This document shows positions 54,621 to 64,000 of a DNA stretch of 64,000 nt, piece by piece. This stretch comes from Cricetomys ansorgei. Lineage: Eukaryota > Chordata > Mammalia > Rodentia > Nesomyidae. Numbering within the stretch: the first letter of the stretch is position 1; each line of letters begins with the position of its first letter. Location of the stretch: assembly GCA_026225945.1 (NCBI GenBank), contig JAMJFZ010000852.1, positions 248,001-312,000 of the forward strand, read 5' to 3'. Under the pieces are notes generated by a model. The model saw only the letters and a program-made list of their open reading frames with translations, made no database searches and was not told where the DNA came from. The translations under genes were made by a program, and so were the position numbers.

Positions 54621-55210
54621 TGCGCAAGCACGTGCATGTGTTGCTATACTCATTCATCAATTATAAACACATAGTGTTTACATTTCTTGGCTATAATTTT
54701 GAATAGAATAGTTTTGAAATAAACATGGAAGTTATAAAATAAAGAGGGAAGCATGAAAGCCTCTTTGACATTGTCCTTTGGATCTAACAGTAGGATTGAT
54801 GGACTATATGGCGGTATTATTTTTAATTTTTGAGAACCTTAATATTGTTGTCACAAAGGCCATGGTAATTTGTATTCCCACCAATACTGGAAATTCTCTG
54901 AATTCTTATCATCTTTTGTTTTGTTAATAATTACTATGTTTAATATGTTTATATACATGCATATATATGTATAATCATGTCTTCATCTCATGATAACAAT
55001 GTGCCTTTCTCCTTTCCAGTTTGGAGATCTTTTCATTATCTTGTCTGATTTCTCTGATAAGGACTTCCAATGTTACACTGAATAAAAGTAATGAAAGTAG
55101 GCGTCTTCATCTTGTTCTTGCTAATATTTTGATTAAAGCTCTGACTGTTAGAAGTTGAATTTAATTTTCTTTTGAATTTATCAATCTGGATTCACTCTAT
55201 AAGATGAAAC
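54260..55210 (-). mobile_element. old L1M ORF2, minus strand, with internal (TG)n
   Basis: 'tttctatgcctggattgtat', 'catccaccttaccacacatg', 'tttggatctaacagtaggat', 'gcggtattatttttaatttt', 'gtaatttgtattcccaccaa' and 'acttccaatgttacactgaa' are the reverse complement of L1 ORF2 (for example 'ttgaaccagcccagcattccc' and 'acaatggttgaactaatttacactcccacc' of typical copies), frame-broken throughout. A (TG)n array at 54579-54617 interrupts it. Confidence 0.8.
54579..54617. repeat. (TG)n microsatellite
   Basis: About 19 TG units, then 'tacgtgcgcaagcacgtgca', which contains the inverted pair TACGTGCG / GCACGTGC. Confidence 0.96.
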
Positions 55211-56035
55211 TATTTCAGTATCCCAGATCTAGGAGCTTAAACATCAAATGAATTTGGGGAAATCTTATGCAATGAGTCAGTTCAGTTGACTTTTCAGAAA
55301 AGCAGCAGCATGGAATTCTGAAAAGTAGACACAGAATACTCAAGCCTAAGTACAGAAGGACACCATCTTCAAAATCCTACTGGCAGACTGCAGGATTCTC
55401 AAGAACTTCTAAAAAATATTTTACTCTGCAACAAAGAAGGGATGTTTCCAAGATATCTCTAAAAAGCTACCATGGAGCTCTCATTTTCCCATGATTATTA
55501 TTACACTACTTCCACTAGACAAATGGCTCCTCCCCTCTTCTGTCTCCTCAGTCTCATGCAATTTCCTGTCATATGGCTAAATGTACCAAAAATCCTTGGT
55601 GATTCCAGGAAATGTACTCCCTGGTTTCTCAAAAGGGTATGAGTGACACTTAATTTTGCTTTCAACGGTGTTTTGCTCTCTATTTCATGAGTCCTTGAGA
55701 TGTATATCTTATTGATTACGAATAAATTAAGGAGGTTTAAACATTAAGGTTAATATATGCCATGATAATTTGGTAAGTCCTAAATAATTAATTATCTTTT
55801 ACCACTATGGAAGTCTACAGCTAAATTATCAATTATTCTGTATTTTCTTTATATTCCTCCAGGATCTGAATGAGAAATGTTGATTCAAATTGCTCAGCAT
55901 ATCTTATCATTGTGAGTTCATTTTTACTTGAAGTCAACCTGCTTGATACTGATTTTCAGATGTGTGCTTTATTTTTATTCCATTTATCTAATGTTTTGAC
56001 CATTCTTTTGCTTTTAATTGTTTATGCATGAGCAT
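55211..56035. other. unassigned AT-rich non-coding DNA
   Basis: No gene or repeat recognised. Confidence 0.4.
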
Positions 56036-56039
56036 ATGT

Positions 56040-56225
56040 GTGTGGGGGGTGTGGGGGTGTGTACAAACTTCCAGGAATTCTCCTGTTTGCATCTTCTATC
56101 TCATCATAGGAGTGCTGGGATTACAGACACTTGATAGATAATGTGGATTCCGGAGATTCATACACAGTACTTCATATTGTGCAGCAAGCATTTTAACCAC
56201 CTGAGCCATTGCTCCAGTCCATCTT
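56040..56225 (-). mobile_element. B4-type/tRNA-derived SINE, minus strand
   Basis: 'aggagtgctgggattacaga' and 'gtggattccggagattcata', then 'agcaagcattttaaccacct' and 'gagccattgctccagtcc', are the reverse complement of a rodent tRNA-headed SINE fused to a B1-like part ('agtgctgggattacagg', 'gcggcaagcgctttaaccactgagccatctccccagccc'). Confidence 0.75.
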
Positions 56226-57340
56226 CCAGTTGCTTTTAATCACTTAATTTTAGATAAGTGCCTCTTAGTTGTCATTTAATGGGATTTTGTTATTGAATGT
56301 GAGCGTCTCTTTTTGTAATTAATATGTAAGATGCATTTTGTATGAGTGTTTCATCTTTTTAAACATATTTTGGGTTGTTTGGTTATCTTAGGCTTTCTTC
56401 TACTATTTTGAAAGATGTGTATACTCATTTTATTTCTAATTTCTACCTTTGTAAAAATTGTATATAATGTATTTAATCTTTGTTTAAACTCTTACATAAA
56501 ATTAATAAGTCCCTTCCAACTCACACATACCTTTTACGTCTTGGTTTTGTGAGATATGCTATCAGCTTTATTTCTCCTCATCTTCTAGTGGTTAACTGTA
56601 TGAAATTAAACATACTTTTACTTTTCAAATGTCAATGGTCACTTTTAAATATCTAATGACTCTATTCACTAGAAAAGAAAAGCATGTAAATCACACTTCC
56701 ATTCCCGCTGCATCCCATAATTTTGTGGATTTTAATATTTCTCCATTATTACACTTGATATTTTGTATTCATATTTTTATTTTAATGGTAGTTATGATCA
56801 TTGTTTTAACCTTTAACAAGTATAACATTTGCTTTTTCAACAGATTTTTTAAAATTTCTTTTTTGTTCAACTTCATCTTTTAGTAGAATTTTCAAAAGTG
56901 TTACCAGAAACTATTTTTCTCTAATCACTTTTAAAATTTCTGTTTCACTTTCCTCAATTATCTCAAGATCACCATCTTTTTTTTATCAATCTTTACTGCT
57001 ACTTCAGTTAATATGATGGTACTTTGTCATCAGATCCCATTATTTATAATTTAGTGACAATCTCTGTGATAATTTTAATTTGTTATCCACTTTATGTGTA
57101 AAACATAGAATTAAATTTTATCTTTTTCTGATGTTTTCTTCATTAGGCTCTTAACTCACAAAAGACAATTTTTATTAAGTTCTTTGAGTTGTTCAATCAA
57201 TATTGGATTATAATTTCATCAATGTAACATCAAAATGTTTATATTATATAAATACAGTTTATCTTTTCTATCCTGCATTTTTCACGATTTTGTGGTGTTT
57301 TATACAGATATCCTTGCCTTGTTTTCATTAGTAGTCATCC
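56226..57340. other. unassigned very AT-rich DNA, probably degraded LINE
   Basis: Long T-rich stretches without clear blocks. The 84-codon plus frame at 56629-56883 is phenylalanine/isoleucine-rich and has no motif. Probably an old minus-strand L1, but I cannot place it in the consensus. Confidence 0.35.
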
Positions 57341-57899
57341 TTGAGTGAGCAACAATCTTTCTAGACCAGCTATTTGAAGAGTATAGTGTAAAATCAGGGC
57401 CTGGGCAATTTTCTGGGATAGCAGAAAACTTTCGATTCTAAGTCAAATCCCTTGTGATTCATAGTCTTGTGTGAGAAGATGGTAAGGTGTGTTTTGTGAA
57501 TGTGCTTTGTGTGTGATAAAGAAAATGACTGAGAGTGGCTTAACCTTTCGTTTTAGATCACAAAGAACGGCTGCTGCAGAGCTGTTTAACACCTATGGTT
57601 TTCCCCTACATACTGAAAGTTTACAAAGATAAGAGTGTCTCTGAGCGTTTTCTCATATCATCTCCATCAAACCGACCAACTTATTATATCCATGAAGATT
57701 GGGGGGGGGTCCCTGCAGCAAAACATGCACCCAGATACTATAGTTCCAACAAATGTTTTCCAATTTCCCTTTATAATACATTGCCTACTTCTGAGAATGT
57801 TATGCCCTGCTAGCTGTCTCCAAGATCTGGAAAGATATTTATTCTCCAGTGGAATCCCTACACCTTCATTCAATTATTCTATTGTTCATTGTACATATA
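57341..57899. other. unassigned non-coding DNA
   Basis: A run of nine or more G at about 57701. Three overlapping frames of 68-101 codons on both strands have no motif. No repeat recognised. Confidence 0.4.
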
Positions 57900-58045
57900 C
57901 AATTTTTTGTTTTGTTTTGTTTTGGTGTATCTCTGTGTAACTCTTGGCTGACCTGGAACTCTGACTCTGTAGACCAGGCTGGCCTTGAACTCACAGAGAT
58001 CCACATGCCTCTGCCTCCTGAGTTCTGGGACCAACGCTTGGCATA
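57900..58045 (-). mobile_element. B1 SINE, minus strand
   Basis: A TTTTG-repeat head (the reverse of the A-rich tail), then 'gtatctctgtgtaactcttg', 'gctgacctggaactctgact', 'ctgtagaccaggctggcctt', 'gaactcacagagatccacat' and 'gcctctgcctcctgagttct' is B1 in reverse complement. The 5' end of the element (near 58045) is shortened and mutated ('gggaccaacgcttggcat'). Confidence 0.97.
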
Positions 58046-58379
58046 ATATTCAATCTTAATCTTGTGATTCATGATTCATTATTTCCTCATTTTAACAAAA
58101 ATAAGGATGATGTTTTTGTCATTTATTTTTCCTTAGGTTGGTTTCATAGAGAAGCAATAAAGATAGACTTACTGTAAAATATTAAAATTAGTGTCTGGTG
58201 AGACTTTGACCAATCTGTGACACTTGTTGGACTATATATGGTATGACAAAGACTTTACTGCCTGTTAACTATTCTATTTACTTTTCTTGGATACCCAGTA
58301 AGCCTATATTACCCACCTCCCATTGTGATTTTATGTGGCCATGTAATTGAGATTAAGCTGATAAAATCTGAAGAGAAGC
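58046..58379. other. unassigned AT-rich non-coding DNA
   Basis: Nothing recognised. Confidence 0.4.
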
Positions 58380-58600
58380 AGGGCTTGGGGTGCTGTTCAG
58401 CTAATAGAATACTTGCCCAGTATGCAGAGACACTGGTTTTGATCCACATGCTACATAAAATAAACAGGTGTGACAACACATACCTGCAATGTTAGCAGTT
58501 GAAAATAGAAGATCTGGAATTCAAGGCCATCCTTGGACTGCATAGTGAGTTGGAGGCTAACCTGGGACACACGAGATTCTATCTAAAAAAAAAAAAAAAG
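58380..58600 (+). mobile_element. B4 SINE, plus strand
   Basis: The ID-like half 'gggcttggggtgctgttcag', 'acttgcccagtatgcagaga' and 'ctggttttgatccacatgct' is followed by the B1-like half 'acacatacctgcaatgttag', 'gaattcaaggccatccttgg' and 'gacacacgagattctatcta' and a 15-A tail at about 58586-58600. This ID-then-B1 order defines rodent B4. Confidence 0.92.
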
Positions 58601-60480
58601 CAAAAACAAGGAATGCTAGTTTAAGATGCAGCCCATTAAAAAGCACAAATATGCATTCTTCTTGCTTTCTTTCCTCTGCTTGACATGTTGGAGATAACCA
58701 TGGTAACACAAAGTGTTTTCAAAATGTTTTTTTTTAAGCCAGAAGATTGTTTATCCTGGACCTCTGAATGAATTGTGAGAAATTTTCCCTACCCATCTGG
58801 GACTAGTCTGGACAGTTGCATGAGCAAAAATTAAATTTGTACTGTTTAAGTCTCTCTCTCTCTCATCTGTCTTTCATGTGTCTCTGTGCATTTAAGCTTC
58901 AGGTAAAATAGAGAGGGTATCAGAACAATGGAGAATTTATTCAGTATGGATTATCATTAGAAATAAATTATAAAAATCACATGGGTCAAATAGCAATGCT
59001 GGCTGACCAGCATAGAATGGAGAAGCATGTGGCTGTGAGATGGGAGCAGACTACTGCTCTTTGATATGGAGATGAAGTTAAGGATAAAGTAGTCAAGCTG
59101 TAGAATTAATGTGCAATATGAGACACTGGAATGCACTTGTGTATAAATCACAGGAATGAAGTAAAACAGGGTAATTTAGGTGAATAAAAGATATGACACT
59201 TGCCTGTCTTAATTTAAATTTAAATTTAATCTTAATTTGAAGGAAAACCCCTCCTAAATATTCTATGCTTTATCTGTCTGTTAAACTTTCTAACCCCTTG
59301 TAAAAATGAGACTTCACAATCCAGAACTTCTGGAAGCCAGAGATGAATTGAGAACACAGAGTATTGCTTGGGGTCATTGCCACCCAGATAGCAGGAGGAC
59401 AAAGAAGAATCAAGTAAAGAAGCATCATTTTAAAGATCCCTCTTCTATATGGGGTGGGAGGGCGTGCCCTATATTGGCTGCTACTATGTGTCTGTTTTCT
59501 CTCATTTGACATTCACTGAGTATATATCTGACATTAGTTATTATGTTGAAAAGATCAAGGAAGACAACTGTTTACCAATGCCTGATGGGAATGAACATGC
59601 CAGTTCCACCGAGAGCTTTCCACAGCAATTCCCATCATTGCTAGGCCAGACTGTATAAAACCAGCATTTGATCTCAGGTAGATCATTGGGAAGGTAATGA
59701 AGACTCGGCTAAATGGGCCATCTTCACAGACACCCCTTTCAAGGATCTGCACTTAATTTTGCATTTGTAACTTTGAACTGTTTTTTCTCAAAGAGGCTCC
59801 CCACAGGTCCTATAAAACTTGGATCTGCTCCCTTGGAGCCACATAGCCTGATCAAAAATAACTTTCAGGGTTCGTTGGGTACTGGAAAAAATCATAGCTG
59901 GATATTTAAATAAAAATGCAGAAAATCTGCAGGACTTGCTGACAGACACCAAAGCTTTCCTTCTGTAATGTGCCTTCTAGAAAACATAAAGTGGGGCATC
60001 TCCATCTGCTGGCAGAACACCAAAATTGCACTATATTATCATGTCTGCAGTGTGCTTTGTTTTCCTTTAAATTTAAATCAATAGGTAAAGTCAATCAAGA
60101 AACATTATAGAGTTAGGAAAATAGACAGAGTACTCAGAATCATATCTCCAAAACAAGGTCATCATTTCCATTTTGAAGAATCTGGGCTTGGCCCTTGTCT
60201 AAGGTGCTCACATTTTTGCAGTGTTCCAGACAGCCCTGATTTGTAGAAGGAAGGTATTATTTAACTGACCATAAGCATTTTCCATCCTTATATGTTGTTT
60301 TCATAGCCAGTTGTTATAATTGTTGCATAATCTGCTATTACTGTTCCTGAGCAATTCCAACACTCACCCTCAGATAGTGTCCACATACCACGCTATAAAT
60401 AATGCCACAATGGCCACTTTAAAGTACAGAACTTTGTCTTTAGGGAGAACTGGAACAGTACCATTTCACAGCCAGGCTTA
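58601..60480. other. unassigned non-coding DNA
   Basis: Contains a (TC)7 run at 58851-58864 and an AATTTAAATTT-type palindromic stretch at 59209-59232. Open frames of 62-80 codons on both strands around 59270-59660 have no recognisable domain. No repeat family recognised. Confidence 0.4.
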
Positions 60481-60499
60481 AGGGAAGTAGGATTTCAAA

Positions 60500-60580
60500 G
60501 TACAGTGGCTTCCCTCAGTCATAGCTCAGCATGTACATAGTGGTTGTCAATAAATGAAAGAATGAATAAGAATGTCTGTT
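60500..60580 (+). mobile_element. possible MIR/L2 3'-end fragment
   Basis: 'agcatgtacatagtggttgt' and 'caataaatgaaagaatgaat' resemble 'tggcacatagtaggtgctcaataaatgtttgttgaatgaat'. Confidence 0.5.
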
Positions 60581-63085
60581 ATCAGTGGATATCATGCAGA
60601 GCAACCCCACAGGGTTGCCCTAATCTTCAGAGGTTATAGACACCCAAGTGTGCCAATCTTGCCGTAGTCATATTCATAATGATAGCAGTCAGAATTTTGG
60701 CCATGAAGCTTCTGACATTCTGCTCTGGTATCTTAGAATTCCAACTCTTTTACCAATTTGCATACCTAATCAAATATGTAATCCAGTGAATTATTTATAG
60801 AAATTTCGTTCCACATATTGGAAGCATATTCTACATCACTCAATTACTAATTGTGATAAATTGTCTATATAAACATATAATTTCATATATTGTATTCATA
60901 ATATGCAAATTTTAGAAAGCCATTTATGAATTTTATGAACCCCAAATGTCCAAATCCCTCTGATCGACACAGCCCTAACAGTACACACACATTCTTGACA
61001 GTGGCTGGCCAGATGAATGACCAGCGAGCAGAGGCAGAATGGAGGACTGAAGTTAAGGCCATGGATTTTCTCACTAACCCTACCAAAGGTCTGTTATGTG
61101 ACTCTGCAGACAATATACACTCTCTGTACACTTAAACTTTATCTTGAAAGAATTAAACTACTTGTTTTCTGTGGTCCTTCTAATGCTAGAGTAGTGTGAA
61201 TTTATAAGGTCAAATCATTTGGATCTTGCAAAGATCACCAGAGGTAAAAAAAAAAAAAAGTCCCAAGACACCACCTTTCTAAAACAAGCACTCCAAGCCA
61301 TGGATCCATGTTGACCTTTATTTATATAACAGAGGATGGCACAGCACATATAAAAGCCTGTTGCCACCTAAGAAGGGTGTGAGTCTGGCAATTATTCTTC
61401 CGGGAAGACACAGCAGATGACTGGCCTAGTGAAGGACAGTTTGGCACTGCTGCACTTCCAGAGTGCACAAGCTTCATGCCAAGCAGTGGAGTGAAAAGAA
61501 AGTACTACTAACAACTACACCTCAGCCTCCTCCAGTCAGCCTGAGTTTTGAGTCACTTGAGTTCAAAATAGAGCTCAGCATTGTATGCCACACTGTAAGT
61601 GGAGCCACGTCAGCACCTGGAGAATTCTAGAGACAATGTGAGCATGGCATTCGTCTTCAACAAGTACAGAGTGCAGTGGAGGAGATAAGGCCACGGCATG
61701 GTGAAAAACATCCAAATACAACTGCCAAATTCTCAAAGAGTTACAGAAAACAGGATAATACTAATTTAGATAGAAAGACAAGGACAGATGGCACCAGGGA
61801 TGACTGCCTGAAGAAATGTCACTTGAGACAGGTCTTTTGAAAGAAAGCCACAGGGAAGGGCAGACATCTGTCAGAAATCACCATGTGTGCACAAGTCTAA
61901 AGACAGAAAAGGCATCGGTATGCTTTCACAGAATGAAGACTATGTTTGACTTGAGCCCTAGATTCCTACCAGGCCCCTTGTCTGTCAGCAGTGCTTAGCA
62001 GGAGCCCACCATGGCTGGACATGGTCATAAGAAAATGGGTCCAACCACAGGGTTGCCTGCTGACCTGAGCTTGGAACTTTACTTTTCCCTCCTTCTGGTG
62101 AAATCAGAGCCTCTCAAAGCTGTCCTAAATTTGTGTCAAATCAGGTGCACATGAGGATGTCTGATTTTACTTGGTTTCAAAGGGTAGATGAAATAATGAA
62201 GTCTTCAAAGGGAGGTCAGACTCAAGATTTTCTCTAGTACACTGAGGTGCTTCGAGATGGCTGTTCTCTTCATTCCACAGAATCCAGGGGTTTGCAGCAG
62301 CTCTTTCCTCAGTGCTCCTGCTGCCAGGCCTGATGCTCTCCATATGGTCAATTCAGATATGCAACACTTCTAGATTTTTATTATTGGAGCAATATAATCA
62401 TTATTATTCTCATTACCCCCAAATCATATAAACATTCATTTAAAACTAATGTAGGGATCACTTTTCTCTCTTATTTGATGAGATAATCTTTCTGGTTGGC
62501 TCTTGTACTGAAGGGGATGAGCCATGGAGACCAGCCTACCTCATTTCACTTTCTTCTAGACTTTCTCCTCAACCACATATTATACAAACCTCACCTCTGC
62601 AGGATGGGGAAATTTTCCTAGAAGGGATGGCATATACAATCAAGATCCACAGAGACTGTGGTCTGGTGTCTGGGAACATCAACAATCAGAAATCATACTT
62701 CTACAAACCTGGATGCTTGCAACTAGACCAAGAACAGCAAGTAGACACCATCTCAACTTGCAGTAATTGAGCATGGCTTGCTGGAATGTTGTGTTAAGGA
62801 GTAAAAGGTAGCATGGGCCCACATGTGAATAGGCATATTTGCACATCCCAAGTGCAGATAAGACTTCCAATACCTTGGATATTAGGCAATTTTGTCTTGG
62901 ATAGTAGGTTTTGGGAGGAATGGACTGCCAATACAATAGGCATCACAAATTAAGACCTACTGTGTGTCAGCAGCTGAGACTACAACTACTTATATGTCCT
63001 GACATATTCCTTGTGTGTGACTCCCACTCTCAAGGGCCTATCCAATACAAGTCCTCAGGAAAAGAAATGGATATATCTACTGGGT
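60581..63085. other. unassigned non-coding DNA
   Basis: A run of about 14 A at 61246-61259 ends no recognisable element. The open frames (60-111 codons) show no motif. I looked for a processed pseudogene before the A-run and found no continuous reading frame that I recognise. Confidence 0.4.
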
Positions 63086-63094
63086 ATCTGACTC

Positions 63095-63185
63095 CAAAGC
63101 CTAGATTTTGTCATTCAGAACATGGTACAGCATCACAAAATCTAGACCTTTGTCCTTCAGAATATAACACAGCATCACTGAAGTG
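63095..63185. repeat. short imperfect tandem duplication, about 45 bp
   Basis: 'cctagattttgtcattcaga' + 'acatggtacagcatcac' is followed by 'tctagacctttgtccttcag' + 'aatataacacagcatcac'. It appears in translation as the paired blocks FCHSEHGTAS and LCPSEYNTAS within a 111-codon frame (62911-63246). The frame is most likely chance. Confidence 0.7.
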
Positions 63186-63189
63186 TATC

Positions 63190-64000
63190 AGTGTAAGGAA
63201 GACAAGGTCTGCATACAGGGAGGCATATTTTCAACTATCCCTTTAACACCCCATGGAGGATTTACTTAAAGGTCCTAAAGTTCCAAGGAATTAACTTCTT
63301 TTTTCTCTATGTCTAGAAAACAATTTGGGCTGAGTTTCCTTGTGGGTCAAATCCACAGGTAATTGGGGATAAGAATTCAGCATATGCACTTATTTGAAGT
63401 CATAGGTCATCAAGGAAAAGTGACATCATAAGAGCTCATGTGGCTTTCTGGGAGCCAGAGAACGCGCCTCTCCCTCTTCTGCTATCTCTTGCCTATGTCT
63501 GCTTGATCTCCCCATCCTTTTCTCTTTGGGTTATTGGGGAAGGGATGAAAATAGATATGATTGCTGACACTTAAAACACAGGTAACTAGAGTTACTGAAG
63601 CTGTCATGTTGAAATAGCAGCTCTTACTGTCCTCTCCCCCCTCACCTATCCCCATGTACTCATGGGCAAACAGAACTGTATGGCCAGCACCATGGTAGCT
63701 GAATACTCTTCCAAAATGCTGCATTTGCAAGTACTCTGTGTTTACACTAAACAAGCCAATTTTCTTCTGATATAATATCATAACTTGTGGCCCTCAGCTC
63801 CTATAGCCTTATAGTTCTCTGCAGAATAATGCCAACTGACTTTTAAATCACTATTGTACGTCTTTTTCACCCTATATGGAGAATGAGTTGCCCAAAGAGT
63901 AGGACCTTGCCCAACCGAGGGCATGCAGTGGGCCAGAAACAACCTGAGATCCAGTTCCCAGCATCTTTTGAAACTCATAGATCATCAGAATGCTGAAGCT
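63190..64000. other. unassigned non-coding DNA
   Basis: Minus-strand frames of 99 (63482-63781) and 66 codons (63778-63978) show no domain. No repeat recognised. Confidence 0.4.

Noticed and set aside
57695..57712. Run of G considered as a quadruplex or polypurine tract of a retrovirus
   Set aside because: A single G run without further GGG runs nearby, and no LTR ends at the expected position.
61246..61259. Poly-A run, considered as the end of a processed pseudogene
   Set aside because: No reading frame or target duplication could be tied to it.
62911..63246. 111-codon plus frame
   Set aside because: Created partly by a local tandem duplication, and no domain is seen. Kept only as a low-interest finding.

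Overview
The window is nuclear DNA from a muroid-type rodent (mouse, rat, hamster or vole relative). The evidence is its repeat content: a 7SL-derived B1 monomer with the usual right-hand sequence, tRNA-derived B3, ID and B4 SINEs, an ORR1-type MaLR LTR, a URR1-type hAT element, and several L1 fragments with rodent L1 ORF2 and 3'UTR sequence. Older mammal-wide layers lie underneath (MIR, L2, MaLR/MLT1-like LTRs, Tigger/MER2-like, MER5-like and old L1M). I cannot name the species.

I support no protein-coding exon, RNA gene, CRISPR array or operon. Base composition is AT-rich, and no open frame exceeds about 120 codons. The longest frames are translations of microsatellites (the GGAA array, the CA/TG arrays, the TATG-rich tract) or of L1 and SINE sequence. 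The best reading is a gene-poor intergenic or intronic segment built by retrotransposition.

Layout. 1-13.5 kb: diverged MIRs, old SINEs, one plus-strand L1 3'UTR (about 3.15-3.87 kb) and long unassigned DNA. 13.5-16.3 kb: an old plus-strand L1 ORF2 split by a younger rodent repeat. 16.3-18.7 kb: mostly unassigned. 18.74-21.99 kb: the best-preserved L1, minus strand, with ORF2 C-terminus and full 3'UTR, frame-broken. 22-25.1 kb: unassigned. 25.1-31.4 kb: repeat-dense, with a MaLR LTR, an inverted L1, two tandem units of about 1.4 kb of an L1-associated sequence (the second split by URR1), and a second inverted L1 with a candidate target-site duplication. 32-36.3 kb: MaLR LTRs, L2, MIR, and a solo ORR1 LTR with a perfect 5-bp duplication. 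36.9-38.2 kb: a long degenerate TG/TA tract. 38.3-43.1 kb: two Tigger/MER2-like fossils, a direct-repeat pair, two homopurine arrays and MIRs. 43.8-44.7 kb: a minus-strand L1 3'UTR holding a B1 with a 16-bp target duplication. 45-52 kb: L2, MaLR, ID, B3 and L1M pieces. 53.4-58.6 kb: hAT-type element, L1 pieces, B4 and B1 SINEs. 58.6-64 kb: largely unassigned.

I looked for an undescribed system and found no convincing one. The observations most worth a second look are structural: repeated cases of 5'-inverted (twin-primed) L1 insertions, the tandem duplication at 27.0-30.1 kb, the diverged direct repeat at 39.5/41.1 kb, a G-quadruplex-capable homopurine array at 42.4 kb, and a small hairpin with a splice-acceptor-like tract at 6.7 kb. 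Repeat family names come from recognition by eye, not from a database search, so boundaries are approximate (tens of bases) unless a target-site duplication is given.
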